From contig JAKMXF010000011.1 in assembly GCA_024704765.1 (NCBI GenBank), forward strand, positions 355,557-419,556: a DNA stretch of 64,000 nt. The letters run 5' to 3'. The stretch comes from Oopsacas minuta (lineage: Eukaryota > Porifera > Hexactinellida > Lyssacinosida > Leucopsacidae). Under the pieces are notes generated by a model. The model was not told where the DNA came from and searched no databases. It saw nothing but the letters and a program-made list of their open reading frames with translations. The position numbers were made by a program, and so were the translations under genes. Below, one piece after another: positions 25,501-36,370 of the stretch (positions within the stretch are counted from its first letter, which is position 1; each line of letters begins with the position of its first letter).

Positions 25501-25592
25501 AAGACCTATTACCGTTGCTCACTACGCTCGGAATTTGTAGAATTCTTTGTGAAAATGTCCCCCCCACTTTGTAACATGGATTTACGCCCTTG
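22543..25592. mobile_element. hAT element inserted in the Merlin transposase gene
   Basis: The left terminus CAGGGGCATAAATCCA matches the inward-read right terminus CAAGGGCGTAAATCCA. TACAATAC is present on both sides (22535-22542 and 25593-25600), an exact 8-bp target duplication. The next inner bases are G/C runs on both sides (CCCCCCCACTTT). The element is 3050 bp and carries one plus-strand transposase gene. It is the youngest layer at this locus because it splits the Merlin gene. Confidence 0.95.
22767..25366 (+). pseudogene. ZMYM1-like hAT transposase with a single frameshift
   Basis: The first ATG is at 22767 (MSRNDAISKRAKLTGIKRFF). A low-complexity Ser-rich leader is followed by a TTF-type zinc finger (residues about 190-265: LHFQKNWYQEYQWLHYS, CFYCSK, then H and H in SHQMSRTHQ). 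A DUF4371-like region follows, with the first catalytic aspartate in FAIIVDGTQDVSGREQES. At about 23980 the frame changes by one base. The downstream frame restores the expected text from EIPTTTSESIAGMVFDVLT, with the second site in AQTYDGAANMSGHYTGC. The C-terminus has the hATC motif CPVSSCECERSFSALRRLKT and ends near 25366. Apart from that one shift I see no stop, so the full protein would be about 865 residues, usual for the family. Inactivation is recent, or it may be a sequencing or assembly error. Confidence 0.92.
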
Positions 25593-25951
25593 TACAATAC
25601 ACTACTTATGTTCATCACACCGTCAATCACTCTCAGAATTTTGTGGATCGTCACACAGGAGTGCATACTCAAGGGATAGAAAGTTCTTGGGGAAGCGTGA
25701 AGAGAGATTGAGAAAGGGGCAAACAACGAATCCTGATCTTTTGGAAACACACCTTATTGAATCATGTTGGAGGAGAAGGAACAAAGAGAACATATTATAC
25801 AACATTGTAAAATCAATAAGAAATGCTTATCCTGTTGACAGCAAATAGTGTTCAAATTATAGTTAAGTGATAACAATAAGTACTAGTAAGTTTAGATTAT
25901 ATGTGAGATTTTTCAAACTCAATGTTTCAATATTACAATTAGGGGTTAAAA

Positions 25952-26036
25952 TCCCGGGATGCAGGGATTATTGTACACCGGGGATTATTTCTCAAATCAC
26001 AATCCTGGGATGCAATCTTAGGATCCCGAGATTTTC
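25952..26036. repeat. Short foldback sequence
   Basis: AAAATCCCGGGATGCAGGGA near the left pairs roughly with AAAATCTCGGGATCC read inward from the right. It lies in the non-coding part of the Merlin element. No target duplication was identified. Confidence 0.35.
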
Positions 26037-26192
26037 TTGTTATTTCTATAGCCTATGTTTGAACAATAGAACAATTTCCTGATAATTATCAATGATACAC
26101 TCACAATACTTGCAAACAATATCCTTTTTGCAATGGTAACTTAAATTAGTGAGTGTTAAATAACAACAAGAAGATAGGATGATTACAAGTAC

Positions 26193-26800
26193 GTATGCTC
26201 TCACCATAATTATTACGAGCAAATGCTTTATTTTCTAACGCAACATTGTGATAACTCTATTCTCACAATGTACGAACATAGTGACACCTGTCGAATTTGA
26301 CCCCGACTGCCCCACCCTCTCGTAGGCCTGTTAACAGGCTGCAAGTTGTTCCAGTGTTGCAAACAACATTATATAACGAAGTTATTAGAATTAAAATACT
26401 AATCATGAACTAGTCAGCTTCATTTTGCACTCGTACGTTTTGAAAATTGACAGCATTGTTCTGAAGTAATGGTAATAATTATGATTGCTTGTTATTTTGT
26501 AGTTTGCATTCCTGTTCAGGATTCTCAATAATGTAAGTCACTCTGCAATGGTGTTAGTAGGCACATTGCTATGGCTATAGATAGTAACTAGTATCAGTAT
26601 AAATTGATTTGATGACTAATACAATTTCGCCCATAGACTTTGGCTTAGTAGTGTAATTTAGCTCTAACTTTTTCAATTGTGCACCAATTTGAACGTTCTA
26701 AAGTGGAATCTTCATCATTCAGCGAGTACGATCAGGCTAGAATAAGTGCGTTTTACATTTCGGGTGAAAAGTTCGAGGGGTGCAATTCTATAGTTGTACC
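26193..26800 (-). repeat. Right terminal inverted repeat of the Merlin element
   Basis: Reverse complement of 20119-20726, equal in length, one mismatch seen. It ends CTATAGTTGTACC. Confidence 0.9.
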
Positions 26801-26852
26801 ATGATATGTAGGTCGAGTCCTAGTACTACTAGTATTGCACCTCTGGAATATA

Positions 26853-28143
26853 CAGGGTGACCCATAAATACTGTTACCAAGATATTTATATACCATTGTC
26901 TCTTTTTATGAATGTTACTAGTACTCGTTTGATGTTGTCTTACTCCAATATGCCTATATATTCATTCTAAACGTAGTTTTCATTTCTACTTTAGATATTT
27001 TTGTATTTTGCCTACTTTTACCAATGGAGTCCAAAAATCAGCTGTTATCCAACTTTTTGAAGCAGGAAACACCAAGAACCAAATTGTTAGATTGCTCAAA
27101 ACGAACAAAATGTTCGTATCTCTCACTCTGTCCCATTACAATGATACAGGAAGCATTGTTGACTGACCTCGAACTGTAAGGACATTTCTGTGACCAAAAA
27201 TGTTTCGCAGAGAATCCGCCGAAATCCAGCCAGGGGCATCAGGAAGATGGCTAAGGAAATGAATACGGGCAGGGAATCGATACGTAGACTAGTTCGTAAT
27301 TATCTAGGGATGAAAGCATACAAGTTACGCAAACGCCAGTTCCTCACTCAGCTAAACAAGCAAAAAAGGCTGAAAAGATGCAAAGCCATGATATCCCGTT
27401 TCACAGATGGACGTCACAAACAAATTGTCTTCAGTGATGAGAAATTATTCACAGTAGAACAGGTTATAAACAAACAAAACAACAGAATTCTGGCTACTGA
27501 TAGAAATAGACTACCTCAGGCCCCTTTTCGACTTTCTAGGACCCAAAAGCCAGCTTCAGTGATGGTTTGGGCGGGGGTGACTTCAGATGGTCGAACACCG
27601 CTGATTTTTATCTCCCATAGAGTCAAAATTAATCAGAAAATTTATCGTTACACATTCTCGAAGCTGCAGTAAAGCTATGAGCAAAAATCACTTTGGTAAT
27701 AGAGAATGGACCTTCCAACAGGATTCTGCTCCTGCCCATACGGCTAAAGACACACAAGCTTGGCGCAGAGCCAATTTTCCGGGTTAATTTCATCCGAAGA
27801 ATGGCCCCCGTGTTCGCCAGATCTCAATCCTCTTGCCTTTTCAATCTGGTCGATATTGAAGGACAAGGTTAACTCGAAAAAATACCAGAGTATTGAAGAG
27901 TTAAAGAGAACCTTGACTCGAGAATGGAAAGAATTCCTGAGGATCACCTATGTGCTAGCATTGACTTGTTTATCAGACGTCTTAGGAGCTGTGTCAGTGC
28001 AAATGGTGATATATTTGAATGATGAATTATTTATGTTTAGAGTATTTATCAAACAGCGTATAGTGAAAATTTCAAAGCATTTACAACAATATTATGGTAT
28101 TTAGAGTAAAATCAATGAGTAACAGTATTTATGGGTCACCCTG
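26853..28143. mobile_element. maT-like (DD37D-type) Tc1/mariner element
   Basis: Terminal repeats CAGGGTGACCCATAAATACT at the left and, inverted, at the right are identical over at least 20 bases. TA flanks them (26851-26852 and 28144-28145). The length of 1291 bp is normal for the superfamily. The single gene is broken. Confidence 0.93.
27024..28022 (+). pseudogene. maT-like transposase, broken, third catalytic residue lost
   Basis: The N-terminal helix-turn-helix reads AVIQLFEAGNTKNQIVRLLK one frame off the ATG at 27024. A stop replaces the Arg codon before PRTVRT. The main frame (27190-27672) has IRKMAKEMNTGRESIRRL and the first aspartate in IVFSDEKLFTVEQ. After further shifts, FQQDSAPAHTAKDTQAW gives the second aspartate and CSPDLNPLAFSIWSIL the third position. 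There Ala replaces the expected Asp, at a spacing of 37 residues. The end is IFE then a stop at 28020-28022. The DD37D-like spacing supports a maT relationship. The gene is dead by several independent lesions, although the terminal repeats are perfect. Confidence 0.85.
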
Positions 28144-28427
28144 TATTAACCGTATAATATGTCATGGATGTATGGTTTGCTTAAACTTAAGTTTGATGCT
28201 TCAAAAATTCGAATAGTCTAGGCGTGTAAGTGAAATCGAGAACTCATTTAGGCTCTTAAATATGAAAGCTGGAAGACACCCTGCGTAGTACTTAATTCTT
28301 AGTGATTACCGACTTAACGATATCAAACATATGGTAATTTAATACTTCTATTTTGTGTATGTATTTCATATGATATATCACATAAATTTCCTGGTTGAAA
28401 GCGAGCCCACTGAAGTGGGGAGGCGCG

Positions 28428-29001
28428 CAGGGCCAGATTATCCAATGGGCTAACTGGGCTGCAGCCCAGGGGGCCCATGAATTCTTGTTAAGGTATTCGC
28501 AGTGCCCGATTAACCATGAGGCACAGGCCTCATGGCCCCAACCCCTAGGGGTGCCAACCTCTAGAGGGCCCAGCCTCTAGGGGCCCCCAAATTGAGCTGT
28601 GTCTCACGCATCATAATGTCGAAATTATGATGCGTATATATTTGTCACTGATGATAACTAATGCAACAGGAGAGCGCTCATTTTCAAAGCTGAAACTTAT
28701 TTTAAATGAAAGGAGAACTTGTATGAAACAGGAAAGACTTAATTACCTATCTCTCATGTCAACTGAATGCGAACTACTCAAAAAAGTTGAATTTGAGGAT
28801 ATACTAAGGACATTTGTTGAAATGACGTCTCGAAAAGTTAATTTTGATGTATGTCATGCAATTTATACTATAATGAATTCTATAAAACTTTAGTGAAATA
28901 CATTTAACAAATTTACTTCTGTAAAAATTTTTGGGACAAAAGGTTCGAGGGCCTCATTGAATATTTAGCCCCGAGCCTCGGAACTGCTTAATCCGCCTCT
29001 G
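28428..29001. mobile_element. Miniature hAT element retaining the dimerisation domain
   Basis: The left end is CAGGGCCAGATTATCCAATG; the inward-read right end is CAGAGGCGGATTAAGC. Flanking octamers GAGGCGCG (28420-28427) and GAGGCGGA (29002-29009) match in six of eight positions, consistent with a worn target duplication. Total length is 574 bp, so most of the transposase gene has been deleted. Confidence 0.75.
28627..28893 (+). pseudogene. hAT transposase C-terminus only
   Basis: The frame reads MRIYLSLMITNATGERSFSK, then LKLILNERRTCMKQERLNYL and ends MNSIKL. This is the hATC dimerisation domain of ZMYM1-like transposases. The catalytic core and zinc finger are absent. The frame itself is open for 88 codons, so a short dimerisation-only peptide is conceivable; expression is unknown. 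Confidence 0.8.
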
Positions 29002-29081
29002 GAGGCGGACCCTATTAAGAAATTTTGATAGGGCAACTAGCACTCTATAAGTACTATAAGTAATACAGAAACTCTCATGGT

Positions 29082-29291
29082 CTATGGCCACAATTTGTGT
29101 CAAATTGTTTATTATGATCACACCTAATTATACCTTTTGGCTAGGTTTGGTCATCTTGGACACGTTTGGTCATGGTTGGTCAAGTACCCATGTTAGGTCA
29201 ACTTTGCTTAAAATGGCCACAAAAGATCAACTTGGCCCGAAATTGATATAAAATCTCTCTGTGGTCAAATTGTGGTTAAGTTCGGCCATAG
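29082..29291. repeat. Possible foldback miniature element
   Basis: CTATGGCCACAATTTG at the left is similar to CTATGGCCGAACTTAACCAC read inward from the right. The interior has repeated TTTGGTCAT/TTGGTCAA phrases. No target duplication was found. Confidence 0.35.
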
Positions 29292-31091
29292 TACCTCAGG
29301 TTCAGAAACCCTGTTAAATATATAATATCGAGATGCATTGACTTGGCGAATCTATATGTTTTACAAAAGTCGGTGCAAAGATATCAAGTTTCACTGTAAA
29401 CTCGTTGATCTGACAGATTTTCACCCCTCTAGATCTAAAATTTCACTCCTTTTTGGAAGAAAGCTCACTCCTTGGTGAAATGTTGAGGCTCCAGGTTACA
29501 TCTATGTGCTAGACATGAAGTAGAACTACACTGTTATAAGGAAAATTTAAAAAGTTCTGGAAAATTTATGCCTGGTTCAGAGAACAAGCAAGGGTTATCC
29601 AGGAATTAGATATTTTTAGCATTGAATAATCGGCCTGTCATTGAACACAATGCATTCACTTCAATTTTCTTACTCTGATATCCCTAATACACATTGACCT
29701 ATTTCAATTATTCCTGGTTTCTAGATCAGATTGAAGCTACCCATTGGAATGGACTATTCCGTTCTTGCTATTTTTAGTACAGGTCCTATAAAGAGATGCC
29801 CTAATGGCATGAACGATGTGCGACGTCCGTACTTCAGTCTGTCTGCGTTGCGTGCGAAATTTAGCAGCCCAATTGACATGAAAATTGGAACACATATACA
29901 ATTTGGGTGAATATTTCACACCTTTCTATGTAATTACCAAAGCAAGCTAGAGATTAGGTTCAATACGTTTTCAGGGGGATTAGGTGCGTTAGTCCGATTT
30001 TGAGATTTCAGTGTCTGAAAGTTACAAGTTCACAGATTTATCATATTTTCGCACCTCTTTGCATTATATTCAAAATCAAACTAAATAATTCGTTTTAACT
30101 GCTATTCGAAAGTAGTTAAGTATGTAGCTACAAATTTCACACTTTCAAATATATATATCTACATCCGGCTTTCCCAACCTTTGTTGATCATAGCCCGTTT
30201 TGAGTGAGTCATGTGTTGCATGGCCTCACCCAAGATATATTATTGAAACACAACAATTTACTTCGTCAAGTTGAGTGATAATTATATAATTATATAACAT
30301 TTTATTATACTAACTACTACACATACAAGATTCAACAAGAATGAATTCAGAAACAATTGAAATATATGATCCTAATGCGAGCATACAAACTTCTCTATAT
30401 TTGGTTGAATAATGTGAACAACAATCTGAGGTCACCGCGATTTCCATTGTTGAGACTGCTACGAGGCCCCCATGTTCTACCAATAGCCCCCCTATAAATC
30501 CTTTTTTCAAATCAAACTGCTAGTCAGGAGTATCGAGTCCAATTTTGACATTTGAATTCTATACCTACATGATTTATCATATTTCACACCTTTTTGCACA
30601 TGTTTCTTATTGATCCTCAGAGGGTTCGTTTCAAAAGTTAGACAGGGGTGATTATAGGATAAATTATTTGGAATTTATTCATTTGAGTTGAGGATAGAAC
30701 ATCAAGCACATTAGGGGACGAATAATATTGAATATCCTCAGATATTATCAGATCTAGGAGCCCATTTTCAGTCCGGATCGGAGTCTGATGCATTGCATCT
30801 ACATGGGTAGGGTGAGGGGAACAAAAATACATAAGCTTTAGATGCACTACCAGTCTGTCGGCTCTACATTATTGTCCATTTTCTTTCCGATTTCTTATCG
30901 AACTTCAAATTATCAATCTTTTCAGAGTTTTGCTGATGTCTTGGTCATGTACTCTATAGATGTAGATATATTTCTATACATTAGTAAAATGTAAATAGAT
31001 TTAAGCATTTGTTTTCATAATTCATTTGACTTGCAAAACATGGTATTATTTTCGATCACATTATTAACTACTGCTCACCCATCATTATACA
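29292..31091. other. No recognised gene
   Basis: No supported coding region. Near 30170 a phrase TTTCCCAACCTTTGTTGATC recalls hAT-type ends, but no partner was found. Small frames at 29737-29919 and 30310-30510 (minus) have no recognisable domain. Confidence 0.35.
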
Positions 31092-31099
31092 TGATAGAT

Positions 31100-33483
31100 C
31101 AGGGGTGCCCAACATACGGCCCGCGGGCCAAATCTGGCCCGCGTAATAATTTTATCCGGCCCGCACAAAATTTGCACTTTGTAATATATACTATTTCTTC
31201 ATGAACAATTCCTAAGCCACATTTCGATAGCATTCATACTGGGTGTCGAATTTCAATGTATTTGACATTTTGAGGATTCTTATTCATTTTAATACACGAC
31301 AGGTGCATGTGTTTAGTAATAATAATCCTTAGCGGTGTATAAATATAAACTAGTATAATTCTAAGCTTATAATTGAAATTCAGATACTGCGTTTACTCAT
31401 CTCCTAAATTACCTGTAGAATATATATATCATTTATATTAATGGAGCCTTGTTCTAAGAAAAGGAAAGTTGATATCGAGAGTAGAACTTTCAACAACAGC
31501 TGGACCGAGAAATACTTTTTCACCAACTTGCTTAATATGCAAGCAGGTCATCGCAGTGATGAAAGAGTACAACATCCAAAGACACTATAGTGCTAAACAT
31601 CAAGATTACAAAGCATGCTCAGGGCAGATACGAAAGGATAGAGTACAATCATTAATAAGGGAACTTTCGGTACAGCAAAATATTTTTACAAATACTAATT
31701 CTGAGTCAGAAAAAGCTGTTCGTGCAAGCTTTGCCATTTCCAAACTTATTGCAAAGAAATATAAGCCATTTACTGATGGTGAATTTATCAAGGAGTGTGT
31801 TATTACTTTGGCGCAAATTATGTGCCCAGAGAAACAGAAGTTATTTGAAAACATTAGCCTTTCAAGAATGACAATTAGCCGTAGGATAGAGAACTTATCA
31901 ACAGACTTAAAACTTACTTTAGAAAAACGTGCGAGTGAGTTCCAGTACTATTCTCTGGCCCTTGATGAGAGCACAGATGCCACTGATACTGCCCAACTTG
32001 CTGTTTTTGTAAGAAGAATCGATTCAAAGTTTAATCTTACAGAAGAATTGGCGAACTTACACACCCTTCACGATAAAATAACTGGAGTTGATATTTATAA
32101 AGCGGTGATGAATGGAATTGATGCTATCGGATTTAAGTTGAATAATTTATGTGAGGTAACGACAGATGGCGCACCATCAATGAATGGGAAGGAAAGGGGC
32201 TTCGTTGCTCTTCTGGAGAAAGAAAGGATCAATTCAGGAAGTAGTACTATGAAATTAGTCAAAGTGCATTGTATAATTCACCAGGAAAATCTCTGTTCAA
32301 AATCATTAAGAATCCAGGGTGTAATGGAAATTGTAGTGAAAACTGTCAACTTCATTCGTGCTCGAGGACTCAATCATCGACAATTTCGAAAACTTTTAGA
32401 CGAAATGGATTCTCAATATGGAGACCTTCTTTACTATACGGAAGTACGATGGTTAAGTAGGGGTGCGATGCTTCGACGCTTTTATGAACTCAAAGAAGAA
32501 GTATTTCATTTTATGGAGGAGAAGGGGAAACCAGTTTTTCATCTCAATGATCCATTATGGTTGTGTGACTTGGCATTTTTGGTCGATATCACTCAATATT
32601 TGAATAACCTCAACTCAAAATTACAAGGAAAAATCTGCTTACTCACAATTTGTTTGACTTCATTTGCGCTTTTGAAAGAAAGCTCGAGATATGGGAAAAA
32701 CAATTAATAGAAGGAAATCTTTATCACTTTGAAACCTTATCAAAACATTCCCCTCCAGATACAGGTGTATACGCAATCGAAATCAATTCCCTGCGCAATG
32801 AATTCGAGAATAGATTTAAAGATCTTCGTAGCAATATTGTAAACTTCGCTATATTCTCAAATCCTTTCTCTTTAGAACCTATTGAACTCCCCGAGCATCT
32901 CCAGCTAGAATTGGTTGACATGCAATGTAACCAGGATTTGAAAGCAAAATTCAATGATGTCACACTGATGGACTTTTATCAAAAGTATTTATCATCATCA
33001 GATTACCCCAATCTTATCAAGCATTGTAAGATGATGGCTTGTTTATTTGGGAGCACATACATATGTGAACAACTGTTCTCCCAAATGAAGCTAGTAAAAA
33101 GCAAATGCAGAACTGTTTTAACTGATAGACATCTCGAAGATACATTAAGAATAGCTACTACGGATATGGAACAAAACATCGACCATATAGTCAGACCTAT
33201 GCGTCATCAATCGTCATCCATGTCAAAGTAGTAAATCATTGTCTGTACTCGTATTAGCGGTGGTAAAATGAGTATTCGGGTTTCTTATTAGTTAGTATTT
33301 TTGATCATTTTCTGTAGTCTGCCAATATTTCATTTGTGTGTTCCCTTTCTGTAGCATTTCCACTTGGATATTCCAACAAATTTTCTCTAAATAAATCTGA
33401 AAATTATAAATTGGTCCATGTGGCCCACCAAACTATTGAGGAAGCCAATGTGGCTCGCAACTAAATCGAGTTGGGCACCCCTG
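31100..33483. mobile_element. Complete GTF2IRD2/Charlie-like hAT element
   Basis: The ends are CAGGGGTGCCCAACATACGG at the left and CAGGGGTGCCCAACTC read inward from the right. TGATAGAT is duplicated exactly (31092-31099 and 33484-33491). Subterminal GGCCCGCGGGCC is typical of this hAT group. The element is 2384 bp with one gene. A related unoccupied site occurs at about 61575. Confidence 0.95.
31441..33231 (+). pseudogene. GTF2IRD2-like hAT transposase, two frameshifts
   Basis: The family-typical start is the ATG at 31441 (MEPCSKKRKVDIESRTFNNS, then WTEKYFF). A shift near 31525 moves into the long frame with the zinc-finger signature CLICKQVIAVMKEYN and HYSAKH. It continues through PFTDGEFIKECV and SRRIENLSTDL, with the catalytic aspartates in SLALDESTDATDTAQLAVF and EVTTDGAPSMNG. 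HCIIHQENLCSKSL and EVRWLSRGAMLRRFYELKEE follow. A second shift near 32630 leads to IEGNLYHFETLSKHSPPDTG and the terminal dimerisation region CLFGSTYICEQLFSQMK. Length and order match the family (about 590 residues). Only these two shifts are seen, so inactivation looks fairly recent. Confidence 0.9.
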
Positions 33484-33491
33484 TGATAGAT

Positions 33492-33605
33492 GGTTGAATT
33501 TTGAATCACAGCTAATTAACCCTCAATGTGCCAAATGTACTGACGTCATGATTTTGACCAAATGCAAACTCATCATGGAATTATTACGTCACCATGACTG
33601 TACAC
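33492..33605. repeat. Dispersed repeat that hosts the hAT insertion
   Basis: Matches 61595-61710: shared text includes TTTGAATCACAG, CCTCAATGT, TCATGATTTTGACCAAA-like and ATTATTACGTCA.CATGACTG. The part left of the hAT element (about 31070-31099) also aligns with 61561-61594, so the hAT inserted into a copy of this repeat. Confidence 0.7.
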
Positions 33606-34480
33606 AAATCAAAATTATCCAAATTTATATTTTATGATAATTTGAAATTTTTCGAGGCACATACTATGTTGTTTAACATGCTACATTAGTACAGCATAAT
33701 ATTGTTAATGTTACATATCAAACCATTAACATACATATGTACCATGGATAATACTACTCCTAATTAAGTAGGTTTGAACATTGTTTCATTGCTCTCAAGT
33801 TGTTTAATAGATATCTTAAACTGAAATGCGACATACATTTCAAAATATAATTACAACTTGTGTTTATAATGTCTTTTTATGTTATAAGCACAGTGTTTAG
33901 CATTATTTCGTCATCAAAAATTAAGTCTGCGAATTTAGAATATGAATATTTATTGCAGCAGCTACTATTTATATTTTGTTTCGTTCTAATGTCTGTCCTT
34001 GATTTTCTCATTGTATAAAACATGCCACCAGTTTCTAAACGCGCCCGGAAACTGTAAGATATTTATATCTCTGACACTGAGCGGAAGCACAATGTCAGGC
34101 AGGATGAAACAAATGATGAGCGCACTCTCCGGCAGTGTTCCCTTAAGCGTTTTGACCGGCCGGCTGGGCCGCCCAAAACGCCAATTTGGCATTCCGACGG
34201 CCGGTCAATTCGGATCTGCAGCCGATCAAAATGAATATTTCAAAATTTCCTATAGCCAATCATAATCTAAAGTTTGCACGATTTTCCTTGTGGAGTACTG
34301 GTTTATTATATTCTTTCGAATTTTACATCGATGTTGGGTTTCATTTGTATATTCTGAAAAGTGTCGTAATATCCAGCAGGAACTTTGCTGCAATTAGATA
34401 GTTTTCGGCCGATAAAACAGGCCATAAGGCCGACCAAATGTGACCCATAACTTGGCTTAGGGGGAACACTGCTCTCCGGC
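33606..34480. other. Unassigned; 3-prime part may be Helitron leader
   Basis: Up to about 34020 nothing is recognised. From about 34075 one frame reads SDTERKHNVRQDETNDERTL and continues to a stop near 34250. It is charged and coding-like and could be the N-terminus of the downstream Helitron protein, but I cannot confirm this. Confidence 0.35.
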
Positions 34481-35054
34481 CGAAGCAATGCAAGATCGTA
34501 GATTGTTGCGGGTCCGATTTCAGATCCCCAAATAAATTGGGAGGCCTCTCCCAGAGCAGCGAGAGCGTTATAGACTCCGCTTGAACAAGGAGACCCCAAC
34601 CAAGAGGAAAGCTCGACTCAAACAGATGATTGGTCAGCAAGATTCTCGGTTGAAAGCTGAATCCTTTAGCTTCAATCCCTGACTTGTTGATGTCCTCGTG
34701 ACTGCTACTGACCCACGTGGAAGAGCTTTTCGAGAGAAAATCAGGACGTACAATTGTGCGCTGGCGTTTGCTTCTCTTGGAACTAATATAGACAAGGGTC
34801 TGAAAAATTTAAAGAAGAGAGTATACACATTACGCCTCCACTGTGTAGCATACCATAGCATTGGACAGTTGTTGCTGATAAAGATAATGAGGCACGCAAT
34901 ACCCGAAAATCTATATTCACGACGGTATGGCTGATGCTAAGGTGGGGTACAGTCTGCGGTACCTTGGAGATGCGTCTCTACCTCAGTTGAAATACTTTAA
35001 CGGATCTTCATGAAAATAATTATCCCTAACATTTCTTTCTTTAGACATGGTATA

Positions 35055-35239
35055 CAGTGGAGCCTTTCAAAACGGACACTCGGAAAATCGGACAACCCAT
35101 GCAACGGTCAAACTTCGTGGCAGTGATTGAATTTCCCAAGCATGTAATTAATACTTAAGCAGTCTCAAAGGAGCGGACAATTCTCAACAACGAACAGATG
35201 CCATGTTCCCAATATGTCCGTTATTCGGATAATCCACTG
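35055..35239. repeat. Pogo-type miniature element in the Helitron
   Basis: CAGTGGAGCCTTTCAAAACG at the left and CAGTGGATTATCCGAATAAC read inward from the right; TA precedes the left end. 185 bp, inserted between two Helitron coding segments. Confidence 0.75.
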
Positions 35240-36370
35240 AAGTGGATGAGCGAAGAAGGGCATAATGAACATTATTCCAGGTGTCGGCTATGGAGAGGAG
35301 ACGGCCAGCAGAGACAGTGTTGTACGCGCGTTCAGGCGGTCTAACCATACTTATGATGCATTACATTATCTTCTTCTATTTCCTTCTCGTGATGATGTTT
35401 GGCAGCAAAATATTCCTCATCAGAATGGGAAGAGAAATGTCACCACTATGGGGTACTATTCATACCGCCTGATGGTTAGGAGCAGTCAGAGTCCACTGCA
35501 CCTGAGTGGGATACCGTTCCATCAAGTACGCTGTAGATATGTGGGTCGAGATAGTACAGCAGCGACTGAATTACATCATTCACAAACAAATGAAGACCCG
35601 AGCTGATCTTTACAGTCGTTTGTCTAATGCAGTTGCTGCGGGTGACGCAGTCTTTCGATACTGTGGACGTAGAGTTATACTCCCTTCCTCCCACGCTGGT
35701 AGCCCTCGACAAATGTTTGAGTAATATTAGGATGCGATGAGTATAGTCAGGAAATATGGTGAACCTGACCTTTTCATTTCACTAACATGTAATCCGAAAT
35801 GGGAAGATATTACATCCGCACTCCAATTAATCAAATGCAGAGCGATCGTCCTCATTCAATTGTTCGAGTGTTTAAAATGAAGTTACAAAGCTTATTTGAG
35901 GATTTTATGACTGGTGACGTATTTGGCAAGACGAAGGCTATGTTTATACGATTGATTTCCAAAACGTAGCCTACCTCACGCCCATATTTTGGTTATGTTA
36001 TGTGATCGCGATAAACCTCGGGATCCAAGTGAATATGATCATATTGGTTGTGCCCAGATCACAGACCCGGTTAAGCAACCCGACTTGCACGATATTGTTA
36101 AACTTTGTATGATGTATGGCATATGTGGGGTTGCGAAAAAGAGCGCACCTTGCCAACTGACGGGAGGTGCTCTAAAAATTTCTGAAACCATTTTCACCAG
36201 TTACTACTACTGCTGAAGAAGGCTAACCTGTATATCGCCATCATGACAACGGCCGTGCTGTTAATAAGGGCGGTCGATTTGCATGGGGGCCATCCTATCA
36301 GAACATAAACGGCTGTTGTCTATTCAATACATCTTCAAGATCATCCAATTCAGAGAAATATACTAGATGG

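Larger units (their letters stand above)
21866..25848 (+). pseudogene. Merlin transposase, copy 2, split by a hAT insertion
   Basis: Coding sequence is 21866-22542 plus 25601-25848. The first block starts MNAQLLPYIVPDISANLKID and has LDGATLTWLRKYGLLA and a zinc-ribbon-like CPVAGCKKTCSIRHGSF. A one-base frameshift near 22120 leads to PLPKMLKFLYYWAENIQVHM and TVVDWKNFMRDVCNED. A stop at about 22294 replaces the usual codon in the PQPIGG segment. VEIDESKFGKG supplies the first aspartate and TIHSDEWASY the second. After the hAT insert, HHTVNHSQNFVDRHTGVHTQ and GIESSWGSVKR supply the glutamate, and the frame ends PVDSK. All three catalytic residues survive, but the frameshift, the stop and the insertion inactivate it. 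The gene reads toward the right arm. Confidence 0.88.
20119..26800. mobile_element. Merlin element with 608-bp terminal inverted repeats, carrying an inserted hAT
   Basis: Bases 20119-20726 and 26193-26800 are reverse complements of equal length, collinear without gaps, with one mismatch found by eye (near 20127). They flank a plus-strand Merlin transposase gene. Removing the inserted 3050-bp hAT and its duplicated octamer leaves about 3.6 kb. The ends begin GGTACAAC. The flanks (ATTACTTAT and ATGATATGT) do not give a clean 8-9 bp duplication, so either the target site has decayed or the borders differ slightly. Long terminal repeats are longer than I expect for Merlin. Near-identity of the arms implies recent duplication, transposition or gene conversion. 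Confidence 0.8.

Noticed and set aside
20119-26800. Simple inverted segmental duplication as the explanation of the 608-bp arms
   Set aside because: Not excluded, but the arms sit symmetrically around a Merlin gene and have equal length, so a transposon is the simpler reading.
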